Below, in pieces: positions 12,501 to 24,300 of a stretch of 53,929 nucleotides of DNA. Numbering within the stretch: the stretch's first letter is position 1; each line of letters begins with the position of its first letter. The stretch is from Lingula anatina (taxonomy: Eukaryota > Brachiopoda > Lingulata > Lingulida > Lingulidae): NCBI RefSeq assembly GCF_001039355.2, contig NW_019775811.1, positions 1-53,929 of the forward strand, read 5' to 3'. The notes under the pieces were generated by a model that saw nothing but the letters and a program-made list of their open reading frames with translations, was not told where the DNA came from and did not search any database. The translations under genes and the position numbers were made by a program.

Positions 12501-15500
12501 AATAGGGAAAATTGTGAATTTCACAGATACTGTATTTTTAGTCATTAATTCTAAAAATAAGAACATTCCTCTTGAATGGTAGCAACTTAATTGAAAAGCA
12601 GGATACTTTATAGTTCTATTCTGTATAGAAAAAGCACCACAAATGCTCTGAAGAAATATATTATTACTGATTCTAAAATTATGTATCTGGAAAACTGATA
12701 ACCTTTCCCCATTGAAAAGATCATTACAGTACTTACAGCATCATTCTGTTTGAGTCGAAATGCCATCTCCTCAATGTGTCTGTATGCGTCCACTTCCAGA
12801 GCCTCCGCCAGTGTCCCGACCACTGCAGTGACCAAGGAGCCGGACACTCTGTTTAACTGACCACCACTCGCATTATACAGGATGCCTGGAAATAATAACC
12901 ACATGATTTTTTTTTTCTAATTAAATTTGAAATTAAATATAAAGACACATATCTGCATATGAATAAAATGCTGAAAATTTTCACTATCTCACTTAGATGA
13001 AAAAATTAATCAAGCTTTAGTGACATCGTGTCTGTTATTTTTTTTCCAGACACCCTAAATAATTCCATAGAAACTTGAAAGTTGTCACATTATAAGAAAA
13101 TAAGCCATAGACTTTTTTTTATAATAACCTTACTCATGTATCTATTTAGCTAGTCTAAGACTTATACACTTTCACATCTCTCTCTCATTTTGTGACAGGA
13201 ATAGTAGTCCTAGGAATGAAAGTCGGGGGTACCATGTGATTCGTACAGGTTAGTGGGAGTATTGGGGTTAGTACGTATATGGGACTCCTGTCACCTGTAC
13301 AAAGTAATTAGGAGCAGACTAGGGTTCCTAACGGGTGTCCATTCCTTTCACAACATATCCCCCCCCTCAAGCTCTCATTACAGTTCCCCCCATCTCTTTC
13401 TCACTCCACCTACCTGCCGCTACCACTCTGAGCAGCATCTGTTGCATATCTTCATGTTTCCTCTGTATAAGATCCATCAGTAAGGTCATGGTGGCCTCCT
13501 TGCTGAGTGCTGACATGATCTCTGGATTGTCCTCGCTGACTGTTTGTAGACACTGTGCTGAATTGGGAAAACAAAATATATTAAAGGGGCTCTTGGTGAT
13601 ATAAACCAAATTAAAACACTGAAAATGCCTGGGCATGCTTCTGTCTACTGGGTCTTCCGGAAGACGGTCAGATTTTCAAGTTTACATTGGTGGGTATCTA
13701 ATTTTTTCTGTCGGAAGACGGTCAAAAATGAAGAACGGATCAACAAAGATAATTTGGAAGACTGTCAGGAAAAAACTCTGAATCCGCCCCTGATCTATAT
13801 TTTCAACAATGAAAAGTCTGTTTCTATCTGTTATCTTACCTACAACCAATGCCAGATTATAGCCGTACACCTGAGGCTGCAAACACTGTAGTAATATTGG
13901 CAAAACATTTTCCTGGTTAAATCTCTTCACGGTTATTTCATTGCTCTCACTGAAATTGTTACATATACCAATTTCTTGTGATTATTGTGTTTTTATAATG
14001 ATCAAGACGTATAAAATACATTCTTTAAAAATCCTAAATTCAGTAACTACAATTTTTTTTCTAAAGCAGAAATCATAAAAAAAATTACTATGATACCCAT
14101 ATGTAAAAAAGTTATTTTTATATAAAAGATAACTCCAACAAAAAATGAAAGAAAATGTCCATAATTACACTTAAGCTATTATCTTTACCACAAAAGACTA
14201 ACCATAAATTCCACAGTAAATGAGTGGCTTGAACAATAATATCTAGTCTCTCGTCCTTGTCACTGGGACTCCACTCCTCTTCATACTGCAACGGATACAT
14301 TGTGGTAAAGTGCCAACAAATGTCATTGAACAAACTACATTGTAACATAAAAGTTAACTTCACTGCACCCCACTTCTTCTCAGCACAAGGTAAAATTCTG
14401 GATCTACAAGTTTTTCAGACATGGAAATCTATTACCCTCTACCAGATCCACTGATTTATTTTTCACTAGATATTCACAGATAATGTCTCTGGCTAAATAT
14501 GGTCAATCTTCTAAATGGCTATAATATCTGCTGCCCTGGTAGAGGGCAGAAATCTATAGATACTTTCCAAATCTTTAGGTCAAATGGAAATCAAACAAAG
14601 GTACAAATATGTATCATATGGGCATGCAATTACCTCGGCGAGGAGAGCAAACAGTGGAGTCAACACATCTGCATCTATCATTTTGTCACAAACATCAAAG
14701 CTGCCATCTACAGTCATGTTCCTGAAAATTAAGCAGGTGAATTTTTGAAAAATTATCCCAACAGGTATAAAATAATTCTTAATATCAAATAAACAATATT
14801 TTACTTTGTAGATAGATAATCATAAAATAAACAAGGAAAAATTTAAGTCCCTCATAGAAAGAAATTACATACACAGCAATGTACTTCGTGTAGTTAGTTA
14901 TTCTAAGAAAAATGTCCTTAAATCAATAGATACTTCAGCCAATCAAAATTTAATCATGACAAATTTGCTATCCACAAGACCTATTTTTCATTTTCTTCAC
15001 CAAAATTAGGCCCTTTAAACCTAATACTGAAATGTGACTGCAGATTTTCAAAACCAAACAAAAAGTGGTTCAGAAAAAAAAAAAAAAACTTACCCAACTT
15101 TCCCCACAAACTTTTATAAGTTCTACATGTATCCGTACAGAACTCAAGACTTACTTTTAAACAGAAATCTGTTGATAGAAACCCCATGGTGGTACACAGA
15201 ACGATATTGTAATCAGATATACTTACTTTTAAACAGAAATCTGTTGATAGAAACCCCATGGTGGTACACAGAGCGATATTGTAATCAGATATTGTACATA
15301 AACTTACTGCTGATACAAAACCTAGTATTAATGCAAACATAACCCAGTGACACTGTAACAGTGATCCTTGACATCACTAATGATTACAGTACCTGAGTGC
15401 ACCTAGTGCTGTCTTCCTGACTTGTTGACTACTGTCCACTATGAGTGGCCCCATCACTTTAACAACATTATTCTGAAGTAGCATCCTTATGGCCTTCGGT

Positions 15501-16619
15501 TGTCGGACCAGGGTAGAAATAGTGCTGCAAGCACAAATCTTCTCTTCTTCATTTAGGCTCTGGAGCTGGGAGAAAGTATTCAATGTTAGTATAAATTTGA
15601 GAAATAACGAGACAACAAAGCGCCTAAAAATAGGGATGCAATCACATATAATCTTTTCTTGACATGCGCCTTGGTGCTGAAAAAAATTATTCAATAATAT
15701 TAAAAAATTGCAGTTCATGTTAAATAACCAAAGAAGGATGAGAAACAAAGAACAACGCTAAACAGTCAACAAAAAATAAATAAATAAATAAAATAAAAAA
15801 ATAATTTGGCTGAGGCAAAAAGAACTTTTGTAAACCAGAGTCTCTAATGGAAGAAAAATCCCTGACTTTTCAGTGTGTGTCATGAAGTTAAGAAAAGAAA
15901 ACAGAGTGGACATTTATGGTTATTTCTACAGTACATTGGTAGTGTACATTTTGCACTTCCTCTTATTGGCTGAACTGATACTGAAAAAGGTGATTGCTAC
16001 TTAGAAATAAAAGCAGACTGATAAAAAGCAAATGCCATGATAAATGCACAAAAAATTAGAATGCCAGATAGTTGTATTCATGATTAAACAGTCACATTCA
16101 TTTATAGGGGCAAGTCCTCCAGTAATACACTGTAGGTGGATTGGATGTGGATGTTGTAGGCAGGGGTCATTGAAATCAAAATCCTTTTTAAATAATGGAA
16201 CAGAGACCTAAAATATCTGTAAGCTGTCACAAAATCTGTCCCCAGATTCCGTCTTTCTTACATTAATTGTAGAGTAAGTTTGAAACCAAGCAGTCCCTAT
16301 TTCTACCCAATTTTCTAGTTCTACCAGATGCAAACACGTGCATTTGTCTGTAAGTGTCAGACAGACACGTGGAAACAACTTGCACATTCAGACGAGCATA
16401 AAACATAAGATTAGCGAAAAGCATTAGCAACAAGTTAATTTATCTAAGTTGGAACTCTTATTCTTGTACGGGTACCTTTTCAACAATATTGGCCACTGAG
16501 TGGCTGTATGTGTCACCATCTCCAAACTCATCTTGTTCTAAATTAAAATCTTTGACGCTTGGAAGACCTGTGGGGTTGTTCCTAGTCCCCTTCCCTTTCT
16601 TGTTCTTAGACTTTCCCAT
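6128..16619 (-). CDS. HEATR3: HEAT repeat-containing protein 3 (Syo1-type importin adaptor)
   Basis: Seventeen exons (5' to 3'): 16619-16476, 15565-15393, 14721-14634, 14285-14203, 13949-13840, 13557-13414, 12885-12737, 11192-11112, 10851-10758, 9917-9817, 9139-9077, 8821-8739, 8323-8187, 7741-7656, 7358-7209, 6648-6475 and 6220-6128. All have GT/AG borders and the phases close, giving about 650 residues (human 680). Landmarks in order are a basic MGKSKNKKGKG start (nuclear signal-like), an armadillo/HEAT repeat (VMGPLIVDSSQQVRKTALGAL), HLLWNLCESNE, CLQTVSEDNPEIMSAL, LLTAQRTALEIITNLCC, an acidic loop EEEVWEDLDSSDASSDE, and EALDAIFDVFAED near the C-terminus. HEATR3 and yeast Syo1 escort uL18/RPL5 (with 5S RNP partners) into the nucleus; the acidic loop is the family's ribosomal-protein-binding feature. 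Exon 7 also occurs at 12064-11916, described separately. Confidence 0.93.
9526..9771. repeat. Two-copy tandem repeat with (TG)n and poly-G in HEATR3 intron 10
   Basis: Two units of about 120-125 bases, each (TG)n, then a G run, GTAAGTA, CCCCTGGATAGAGGC-like sequence and ACTAGCTAGATGAC. It lies between exons 10 and 11. Confidence 0.75.
11523..12301. repeat. Direct duplication, copy 1 (HEATR3 introns and exon 7)
   Basis: Matches 12352-13124 over its full length with few substitutions and small indels. The copies are separated only by a 50-base piece of a hairpin-ended element containing a single N at 12334. It is best explained as two haplotypes joined in tandem. Confidence 0.85.
11916..12064 (-). 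pseudogene. Second copy of HEATR3 exon 7 (probable allelic/assembly duplicate)
   Basis: 149 bases, nearly identical to exon 7 at 12737-12885, with intact splice sites. The one coding difference I see is synonymous (GTG versus GTC for Val in TAVVGTLAE). Exon 7 runs phase 1 to phase 0 and its length is not a multiple of three, so splicing in both copies would shift the frame. It sits inside a ~775-base direct duplication interrupted by a single N. Confidence 0.8.
12302..12351. mobile_element. Collapsed copy of a hairpin-ended (Helitron/Helentron-like) element
   Basis: Left part begins CTAGAGGATCAGAGAGGCG and contains the GAGGCG-ATA-CCGCCTC hairpin. After the single N (12334) only the right terminus CGCTGGTGGTAC remains. 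The same termini bound the 161-base element at 51561-51721, whose single N lies at the same offset of 32 bases from the CTAG end. Both copies are flanked by AA on each side. Confidence 0.6.
12352..13124. repeat. Direct duplication, copy 2 (HEATR3 introns and exon 7)
   Basis: Partner of 11523-12301. Flanking sequence to the right (from 13125) continues the HEATR3 intron toward exon 6, so this copy connects to unique sequence on the right and copy 1 connects on the left. Confidence 0.85.
13191..13352. mobile_element. MITE family with GTGTGAAAGGAATGG ends (copy 1)
   Basis: About 162 bases in the HEATR3 intron between exons 6 and 7. The ends are inverted (TGTGACAGGAATAG at left, CCATTCCTTTCACA at right). 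The interior (GGGGTTAGTACG, TACAAAGTAATTAGG) is the reverse complement of the element at 21141-21304, so the two are diverged copies of one family. Confidence 0.7.
13644..13793. repeat. Diverged repeat with GGAAGACGGTC motifs
   Basis: Contains repeated TCTTCCGGAAGACGGTC and TCGGAAGACGGTC and ends in GAATCCGCCCCTGA, an ending seen in many degenerate dispersed repeats. The family was not identified. Confidence 0.35.
14434..14546. mobile_element. Short MITE with CCCTCTACCAG inverted ends (copy 1)
   Basis: About 113 bases bounded by CCCTCTACCAG and CTGGTAGAGGG. The interior on the reverse strand (CAGATATTATAG and ATATCTGTGAATA) matches the copy at 23362-23490. It lies in the HEATR3 intron between exons 3 and 4. 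Confidence 0.7.
15151..15294. repeat. 72-base tandem duplication in HEATR3 intron 2
   Basis: Two adjacent copies (15151-15222 and 15223-15294) beginning TTACTTTTAAACAGAAATC and differing at about one position in the shared core. Non-coding. Confidence 0.9.
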
Positions 16620-17675
16620 AACTCATAACCTAACATAAACAACCGCGACTTTCAATTATTATTTACAAAGCTTAACCCCGAAAGCATGTGGCCACCGGAA
16701 GTGCCCACGAATACAGAGCTGTATATGGTATTGTATATAAAGTTTCGCATTAATTGATCGATGGAATTTCCATCCTACTTTTCAGCAAAGATTATTGTGG
16801 CTACTATTTACTTCAGATAATTATTTATTTAAACATCCATTGCAACTCGTATATTGTTGGTTACATTATCCATTAACTGTCCAAACACAGTTTCCCATTT
16901 AGCAATACACTAATCCACTATTAAAAATCCCATTCACTTCCATTATAACGTTTAATTCTCTTAAAAATACTTCCCATGCTTCAACAAACACAACACTTCA
17001 GATTTAAATACTTCTATTCAAAGCCTAAACAATATAAAAAAAATCAGGGTACATTAATGGCATAGCCTTCCAGTGACATGACATGACCCGTAAGGTGCTG
17101 CCGCCAGTCGTCCAAAATAAGCACTAAAATGCAGCAGGGGGGAGGGCATGTAAAATTGGCCCCAGACAGTAAAATTTCACCCTGATATGAAAAATAACAC
17201 ATCAAATTAAAGGTAAATGAACAAATTTATTTCTAAAATTTATTTTAAAATTTTCAAATGATCCAAAATTGAAAAATAAACTCATATTTCTTTTATATGC
17301 AGATCTTCTTGCTTCAAACTTACTAAACAAGGAAGGCCGGAAGGTCTACATGTAGATCTGTCCATAAAACACTAATCCACCATAACGTAAAATGATACAA
17401 AATCGGTTTAGTATCTAAAACAAATTTTATTCCAAATAATAGAAAAGAGCGCTGCCCTTCTCCCGCTCCTCCTAGGCAGCTCGATCAATTTTTATCATTT
17501 TTATTAACCGATTAATTGACTTAATTCTAATTAAAATTAATTGTTTAATTAATCACAACCAAAATCTAGCCCATTTTGACCTATCCTGAAAATTTTGTCA
17601 AAATCCCTCCACTTTTTAAATTCATAATGTTGGTAACAAAGGAGGAGACTTAAGTCATTCGTGAACTACCCCTCC
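16620..17675. other. HEATR3 upstream region without recognisable genes
   Basis: Begins at the HEATR3 start codon and probably contains its promoter and 5' UTR. I see no TATA-like element that I would defend, no exon and no clear repeat until the foldback element at 17676. Confidence 0.35.
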
Positions 17676-17951
17676 GAAAATTTGTCTCATTTAACGCTCA
17701 CTTAGGCCTATGGTTCTCAGTCTGTCCTAGAACGTAATGTTTTTCTCTTTTAATGAAAAATGTTCTTAATCTGTTCTAGGACATTCTAAAGGACTTCCCA
17801 AAAACAGTTCTCGAACTGTTACATTCATTACAGAACAACATTAGAACCCCCCCCCCCCAAAAAAAAAAAAATTAAAAATTAAAAAGAAAAATACAAATGT
17901 TCTAGAATAGATTGAGAACCGTAAGTGAACGTTAAATGAGACAAATTTTCG
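17676..17951. mobile_element. Foldback / long-TIR MITE
   Basis: Inverted repeats of about 55-60 bases face each other: CGAAAATTTGTCTCATTTAA at the left and its reverse complement at the right end, each followed inward by CACTTA, GGTTCTCA and TCTAGAAC-like blocks. The interior includes a poly-C/poly-A stretch near 17847-17872. No coding capacity. Confidence 0.7.
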
Positions 17952-18337
17952 CGGCGGTAATATATGAATTTATAGATCACCACGCAATCTGTTCATTTTT
18001 TACTTGGTTGCCTCCAAGTAGTTTTCGAAAGTTTCATCAAAATCCGCCTACGTTACCGATACATACGTTACCATATTGCGTGTAGGGGAGACCGGGGCTA
18101 GTTGGCCCAGTTAGACACTTTTGGCCTTGTAGAGCCAACTAGGAATGAGTTAGAGTAACAAAACCGGTTTCAAAGTAAGCCCCATGAACTAAGCTACGTA
18201 TGCAACGTCATTATTTTTCAAACATAATTCCAGATGGCTCACAACGCAGTTGACGTCAGGGGGGGGGGGGGGGGGGGGCAAGTGGCCCCCCCCACGGGGC
18301 AAGTGGGCCCCGGGGGCGGGGCAAGTTTCAGTTTCGT

Positions 18338-18719
18338 NNNNNNNNNNNNNNNNNNNNNNNNNNNNNNNNNNNNNNNNNNNNNNNNNNNNNNNNNNNNNNN
18401 NNNNNNNNNNNNNNNNNNNNNNNNNNNNNNNNNNNNNNNNNNNNNNNNNNNNNNNNNNNNNNNNNNNNNNNNNNNNNNNNNNNNNNNNNNNNNNNNNNNN
18501 NNNNNNNNNNNNNNNNNNNNNNNNNNNNNNNNNNNNNNNNNNNNNNNNNNNNNNNNNNNNNNNNNNNNNNNNNNNNNNNNNNNNNNNNNNNNNNNNNNNN
18601 NNNNNNNNNNNNNNNNNNNNNNNNNNNNNNNNNNNNNNNNNNNNNNNNNNNNNNNNNNNNNNNNNNNNNNNNNNNNNNNNNNNNNNNNNNNNNNNNNNNN
18701 NNNNNNNNNNNNNNNNNNN
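18338..18719. other. Assembly gap (382 N)
   Basis: Run of N flanked on both sides by homologous G-rich tandem units, so the gap length is probably an estimate across a repeat array. Open frames that cross it are meaningless. Confidence 0.98.
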
Positions 18720-19095
18720 GGGGGGGGGGACAATGTGCCCCGCCACGGGGCAAGTTGGCCCCAGGGTCGGGGCAAGTTTCAGTTTCGTACCTATACGAAA
18801 ATGAAGTAAGTATCCCATGTAAACACCCTGAAATACATTTTTATACATTTTTTATTTATTAAATTGATTTTTGAGAGTCTTTGATGAATAAATAGTTCAA
18901 ATGAGGCAGATTTATTGAGGCTTCCGTACGTCACGTTGTATGTTTTGCAAAAACCAAAATATCTACCAATAAAATTTGTTTTGTTTTAATTAAGAATAAA
19001 TTAATAATGGTATAAAGCAGGTTTTTAATGAATGAAAACGAATAATAAATTTTCGTTTTAAAAGAAACTAACAAATTCAGTTTTAAACTGGTAAT

Positions 19096-19381
19096 TGCCT
19101 CCGCCAAGGAGGTTATGTTTTCACCCCTGTTTGTTTGTCTGTTTGTCCGTCTGTCATCAACATAACACAAAAAGTTATGGACCGATTTTGATGAAATTTC
19201 CAGGAACTCTGAGAAGTGGTCCAAGGAACAGTTGATTAGTTTTTGGTGGTGATCCGGATCAATTATCAATCAATAATCAATAATCAATAATCAAAAATAT
19301 CGAAAATTTAGGGGTGAAACGGCATTAGATGAAGACTTTGCTGCATTGGGGGGAGGTCTGCGCTCTCGGGGTGCTTTTCTA
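19096..19381 (+). repeat. CCTCCGCCAAGGAGGTTATG dispersed repeat, longest copy
   Basis: Runs from CCTCCGCCAAGGAGG, through GTTTGTTTGTCTGTTTG, GACCGATTTTGATGAA and a GATCCGGATCAA block, to GCGCTCTCGGGGTGCTTTTC. From memory this resembles a short interspersed family found in many marine animal genomes. Other copies in the window are at 27889-28165 and 2822-2870 on the minus strand. Confidence 0.75.
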
Positions 19382-19461
19382 GTTTTACCTCGTAGTTACT
19401 TTTTTATAAATTGACGGGGGGCCAACTTACTTCGGGGTCCAACTAGCCCCTGCCTCCCCTA

Positions 19462-21140
19462 GATTGTTGTTATTGTTGTTGTTTACGTTGTTTGTTGTCT
19501 GTGAATGCGTTGTTTATGTTGTTTGCCGTTTTTATAGGTGTTGGCTCACCAGAAGTTTGAGGCAGTTAACACTAATTAAAAACAAAGGTAAGGTATGTAT
19601 CGATGGATATCAAACTCGTAGAAAAAGTTTCACGGCAATTAGGAATTTGACTGCAACATTTAGCATTTAGCAAGAACAGGGCAAACTATGTTTCCGAGTT
19701 TACCGTCGGAAGATGTCTGCACAATCGCCGTTATATATTCTGGTTGAAGCACAAAGAGTTATATAATCTGGCAGATTTTCACACGTCGAGTCAGATGTTA
19801 TACCGGAACTCTGGCATGGGCATCAACCAATCACTCGGCATTTATACCGGCCTCAGATTAAAGCAGGTTAAGCGTTGTCAGAATTTATGGACACGTAGGG
19901 GTTAACTTATTCCCAATTTTCTGTCTCTGCCTTCCCAATTTTATGCCTCTGGTCTACAGGAGAACCTCCGTTCAGATATATCGAGCTCTCTGGCAGCCAG
20001 ATGGTAACACGACGGTCTATAGGGTCTATTTCAGTCACCCTCCCCACCACGCGACCTCACAGCGGTGCCCTGTTTATTAGATAACCTGTCTCTTAATCGT
20101 AGTTGTACAATATTGCAGACAATGTACCCTCTAATTCCAATAAATTCTTTATTAATCGGTTTGCCTGTACGAATATACAAGTAACGATCGATCGAGAGCG
20201 CCTCAAAACATAAAAGTGACGCTTAAATCAGATGAGAGCTTGCATCAAAGATTTTATTGGTACGCAGAATAAGAGAATTCTCAGTAATGAAAACAAGAAT
20301 AAGATAATTCTCAGCAATGAAAACAAGAAAGTGTTTCACGAAGAAACTGTATTTAAAAAGTGTCATTTTCTCTACAACAACATTAGTCCATCCAAAATTA
20401 AGGTAGAATACGAACTCTAGGCGATGCACAAGTACATGTCCATGTACACGTAACAATATCCAACAAATAACTTAGGCAAGAATTTCATCAGCTGCGTAAT
20501 GTTATAAGAGTAAAGTGATTTTTCCTCAATCCACAGCCAATATCGAAATACTGGCGGTTAATGCTGATGATTTAATAAATATCACTTAAATCTTCCAAGT
20601 AAATACAGAAAAATAATATGAAGCTTTTGGTTTTGAAAAGTTATTTAAAATACATGTATCCACAACACTTTTTATTATGCAAAATAATCTCCCCAAAAGC
20701 TAGCTCAATGTTATAAGGATCACAGTAGGTCCGTGTATGCCTGGTATGAGTGGTTCCTTGCATGTCCGTGCTGCAAAGGGTCCGTGTATTTCGTGACCGG
20801 ATTAGATCCAATGATATACGGATTGGAAAAGATCTTGAAGCAAGGCTCTATTTATTTTTTTTTTTCAGCACAACCGCCTCTCATTTCGAAAGTGACGCGA
20901 TTTAAATTTATCTGCACCTGAAAAAAGTGTATTGTTTGCTAAAATCAGTTAGAGCCATATATCGATCATAGACCTAATGAATGCAAAATCCTACCCATTT
21001 CCCGACTGTTTATTTAATTAGTCAACCCCTCCTTTCCCCTTAAAATAGTCTCGTACATGTTTCGTTCACTTTAAGAAAACATTAGGCTGCCTTTGTAATC
21101 CAAAAATTGTAAACAACTCCCTCCCTCCACATCAAACCCG
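19462..21140. other. Intergenic stretch, no gene seen
   Basis: No supported exon on either strand. It holds a two-copy ~29-base tandem repeat (about 20267-20330, unit with AATGAAAACAAGAATAAG) and minor low-complexity tracts. Part may be 3' UTR of the VWD gene; a minus-strand AATAAA lies near 21008. Confidence 0.4.
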
Positions 21141-21304
21141 GTGTGAAAGGAATGGTAGTCAGCTAGGAACCGTAGTCCGTTCCCCATTACTTTGTAAAGA
21201 TGAAATTCATCCCATGTACTAACCCCAACAACCCTTACATGTCTTGATCATATATGGTACCCCGGACTTCCATTCCTATACTAGAACTGCCATTTCTTTC
21301 ACAC
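21141..21304. mobile_element. MITE family with GTGTGAAAGGAATGG ends (copy 2)
   Basis: 164 bases with inverted ends GTGTGAAAGGAATGGTAGT and (reverse complement of the right end) GTGTGAAAGAAATGGCAGT. It shares its interior, in opposite orientation, with 13191-13352. It lies just downstream of the VWD gene stop. Confidence 0.75.
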
Positions 21305-21399
21305 GGTCGTGACTGTGAAAGAGCTTGACGTTGAATCCACAGTGCGCGGCACTATTTTTTTTTTTCGTTCACCAATTCTACATTAAGGATTAAATTTAC

Positions 21400-24300
21400 T
21401 CACTCAATGGGTTCGACGAGCCCCAAGCTCTGTTTCCAACTGTTTCCAAAAACGGTGACATCGTTTTCCACGGTGCCTTCCGGTGTTAAGAAATCGTCGT
21501 CGTCGTCATTTCCGTCCATATTCCCGCATATGCCGCGGAGTTGGCCATTGTATGAAGCGGGTACTCGCACCCACACCTGGAAGAGACGCAGAACAGGGCC
21601 CCGTTACTCGAAAGCATCGCGTATTGCGAATAGAGATATCACACAGAGGCTACAATGTATTATATGGGGCGAGTATGGGCGAGTTATGGAATCGAGACGC
21701 TTGCTCTAGGTCGCAATGCGCGTTGCTTTCGAGATACGGGCCCAGATTGATATTTAAAAAAAGCAAACAGCAAACAGTTCTTGATGACCATGTATTGTGC
21801 TGAAGCCGTATTGGATCAATGGTTTTTAACTCGCATTTTTTAAAAACTTTTCACGCAAGTCTGATTAGTCACGTAAGTTGGTGCATTGGTTGCAAGATGT
21901 TGTTAGTTACAAACTTCTGATGTTACGACCACTGGCCTTAGTCTGTTGAAAAAAAGGAACCAACGAATATCTTATTAATAAAATACTTGCTCGTGACATG
22001 TGCCAGAGGAAGCATGATGCACTTTGTACCTAGATTGAAAGAGTGGTTGAGGTAATTGCGATTTAAGAAAACAACTTTGCTTAAAAATTAAAATTTGAGA
22101 GTCTTAGACTACGCCCTTGGACCGACGAACCCTTATTCAGCCTTGCTGTCAACTGTGACGGCTTGTGTATCACTTCGAATTTAACAGAAATATTTGACTT
22201 AATAAATAAAGCCACACGCTGTATTCTCATTTTCGTTGATTGTACCTGCAGAGTTTCAAGAACAGGCAGTTATTTCAACCAGATTCAAAACACATTCAAA
22301 CCAATGATTAAAAAGAAAAGAGCGTACGTTATGAGAATTTATGAATTAATACTTAAATAAACTTGGGTCGACTCTGCATCTATAAGCAAAAGCCAATTTA
22401 CCTTGTGTTTCCTGTTGGCGTTGGTCAATTTCTGAAGTTCGACCTCCAGCCCAAAACTTGTCAGCAATCGCACATAGCCTGGGTGATGATGGGTGACGTT
22501 GAAGTTGCTCTCTGTATGGGGGATGTTTGCGATTTCGTCGTCGAGCTGAATAAAGTAAAATGATTTTATACTTAGGCTGCCCTTGAAGGGCTGCCCATTG
22601 AAAAAAATCAACAACCAATGATGATTATATTATATTCGTTTTTTTATATATACAAAGCTAAACTGCGATTACCAAACGATAAAATGTACAATATAAATGT
22701 ATGGATATCTATAATGGCTAAAAGCAGTCTAAATCATTGCTTTACTATTTGTATATTTTACTATTTTTGTATAAATATGACCACAACGTCTCTCGATGTC
22801 ATCAATCCTCGCTGAATCCTTGAATATAATTCTATCAATTTCTACAAAATATATTTGCTTTTGCACCTACCAAAATGACATCCCTTTCCATGTCCAGGCG
22901 AACAGTGTGTCCATGCACTATTACCCACACCGCCGTGCTGAAGGTCAAATCGTCATGGTTTGGCAACAGACTGTTGGAGACCAACACTCTGAAGCTGTCA
23001 GTTGGAGGGTTATTCATATTAAAATTGGATGTTTCCGACACGATGTAGGTACACCTGCCTGTTTAGTGGAAAATTTAAAGCATTCTTTTAAACAAGTTGA
23101 GGCTCTAGGATAGGAGGCTAAGGGAGCATTCCGAACAAATTGATCTGGGGACTAACAGATCCGCGGATCAAATATGGCCGACCCACTTGAAAGCTTGTTT
23201 CACAATCCACTGATAGACACTGAATAGATTCCCTGCGACGATAACCCGATAAGCTTTCAAGTGGCGGCCATATTTGATTCGTAGATCTGTTAGTCCGAGG
23301 ATCAACTTTGGCTGTGAATGCACCCCATGTGTTACACATATAGGCCTACCAGCACCCTATACCCTCTACCAGAGTGGCAGATATTATAGGGAAATAGAAA
23401 AAGCCAGACGTAGTAAAATGACCGTCTATTTATCTCAAGACATATCTGTGAATACCCTGTGAAAAGTCAATGCGTGGCCCTGGTAGAGGGTACCAGCACC
23501 TTAATTCACGATCAATGTACTGGGTCAGTGACTGGAGTCAACAAACAAGGCACGTGAAATTTAAGATAAATAAACACAGGAAATATATGCCAGTGCTGGT
23601 AACTTTGAAACTTATAAAACAAAAAAGATTTTAAAATAAGAAGACGTTTAAAAAATGTGATGTTTTCAAGACTGAGATCGATCAAATTGTCAGTCGCTCA
23701 AAATGAGCCGGTACAGACTTGATTAATAAAGTATACCGCCCAATGAGAAAAGTAGCATTGAGAAAAAAAATGGATTCCAAATTTACTTGTAAATAGTCAC
23801 ATTAAAAGTATAGGTATAAGAGTGCCGTTATTTGTCGCAGTATACTGTAGGCCTACCCTTAGGAAGTTATTCTTTATATTAGTAGGAGAAAACTGACAGA
23901 TACCTTGAAAATCCAAGGCGTCGTATCCGTCAAACTGCAGGTAATGAGGATCTCCGCGGATGAAACATTCGTGTGGTTTATCTGAAATATATAATTAAAC
24001 ATGGTGAGTATTCCTAGGAGCATTTTGATTTTTTTTGTTCAGAGGTTTGCTTTGAAAAGATATGTTATGGTGTTTATTATTGGGTGCGTGGATGCGTTTC
24101 TTGACGCATTTATGCACTGAAGTTCATTTTAACTCTTTTGGAGTTCAAAATAAAAATATTTTTATAATATAACGTCGATATCCGGTTGATAACCACCGCT
24201 TCTCTCGTAAACTTAAGTTAATAAAATAAAAATCTTAAGATCAGTGTGCATTTTATCTACTGTAGTTTGCTATCGTCCGCTTGCTATGGTTAGTGTGTAA

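Larger units (their letters stand above)
18083..19461. mobile_element. Non-autonomous DNA transposon with TAGGGGAG...CTAGTTGG inverted ends (contains gap)
   Basis: The left end reads TAGGGGAGACCGGGGCTAG; the right end in reverse complement reads TAGGGGAGGCAGGGGCTAG. Both continue into GTTGG. The interior has GGGGCAAGT blocks on both sides of the 382-N gap, each block ending in GGGGCAAGTTTCAGTTTCGT, which suggests the gap hides a tandem array. A second repeat (19096-19381) is nested near the right end. No open reading frame for a transposase is visible and no target duplication could be fixed. Confidence 0.65.

Noticed and set aside
18189-18848. Several long open frames across 18189-18848 on both strands
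   Set aside because: Most of their length is N from the assembly gap; the rest is G-rich repeat.
21407-21803. Plus-strand frames of 100 and 106 codons
   Set aside because: They are antisense to the last VWD exon and contain only low-complexity Ser/Arg sequence.
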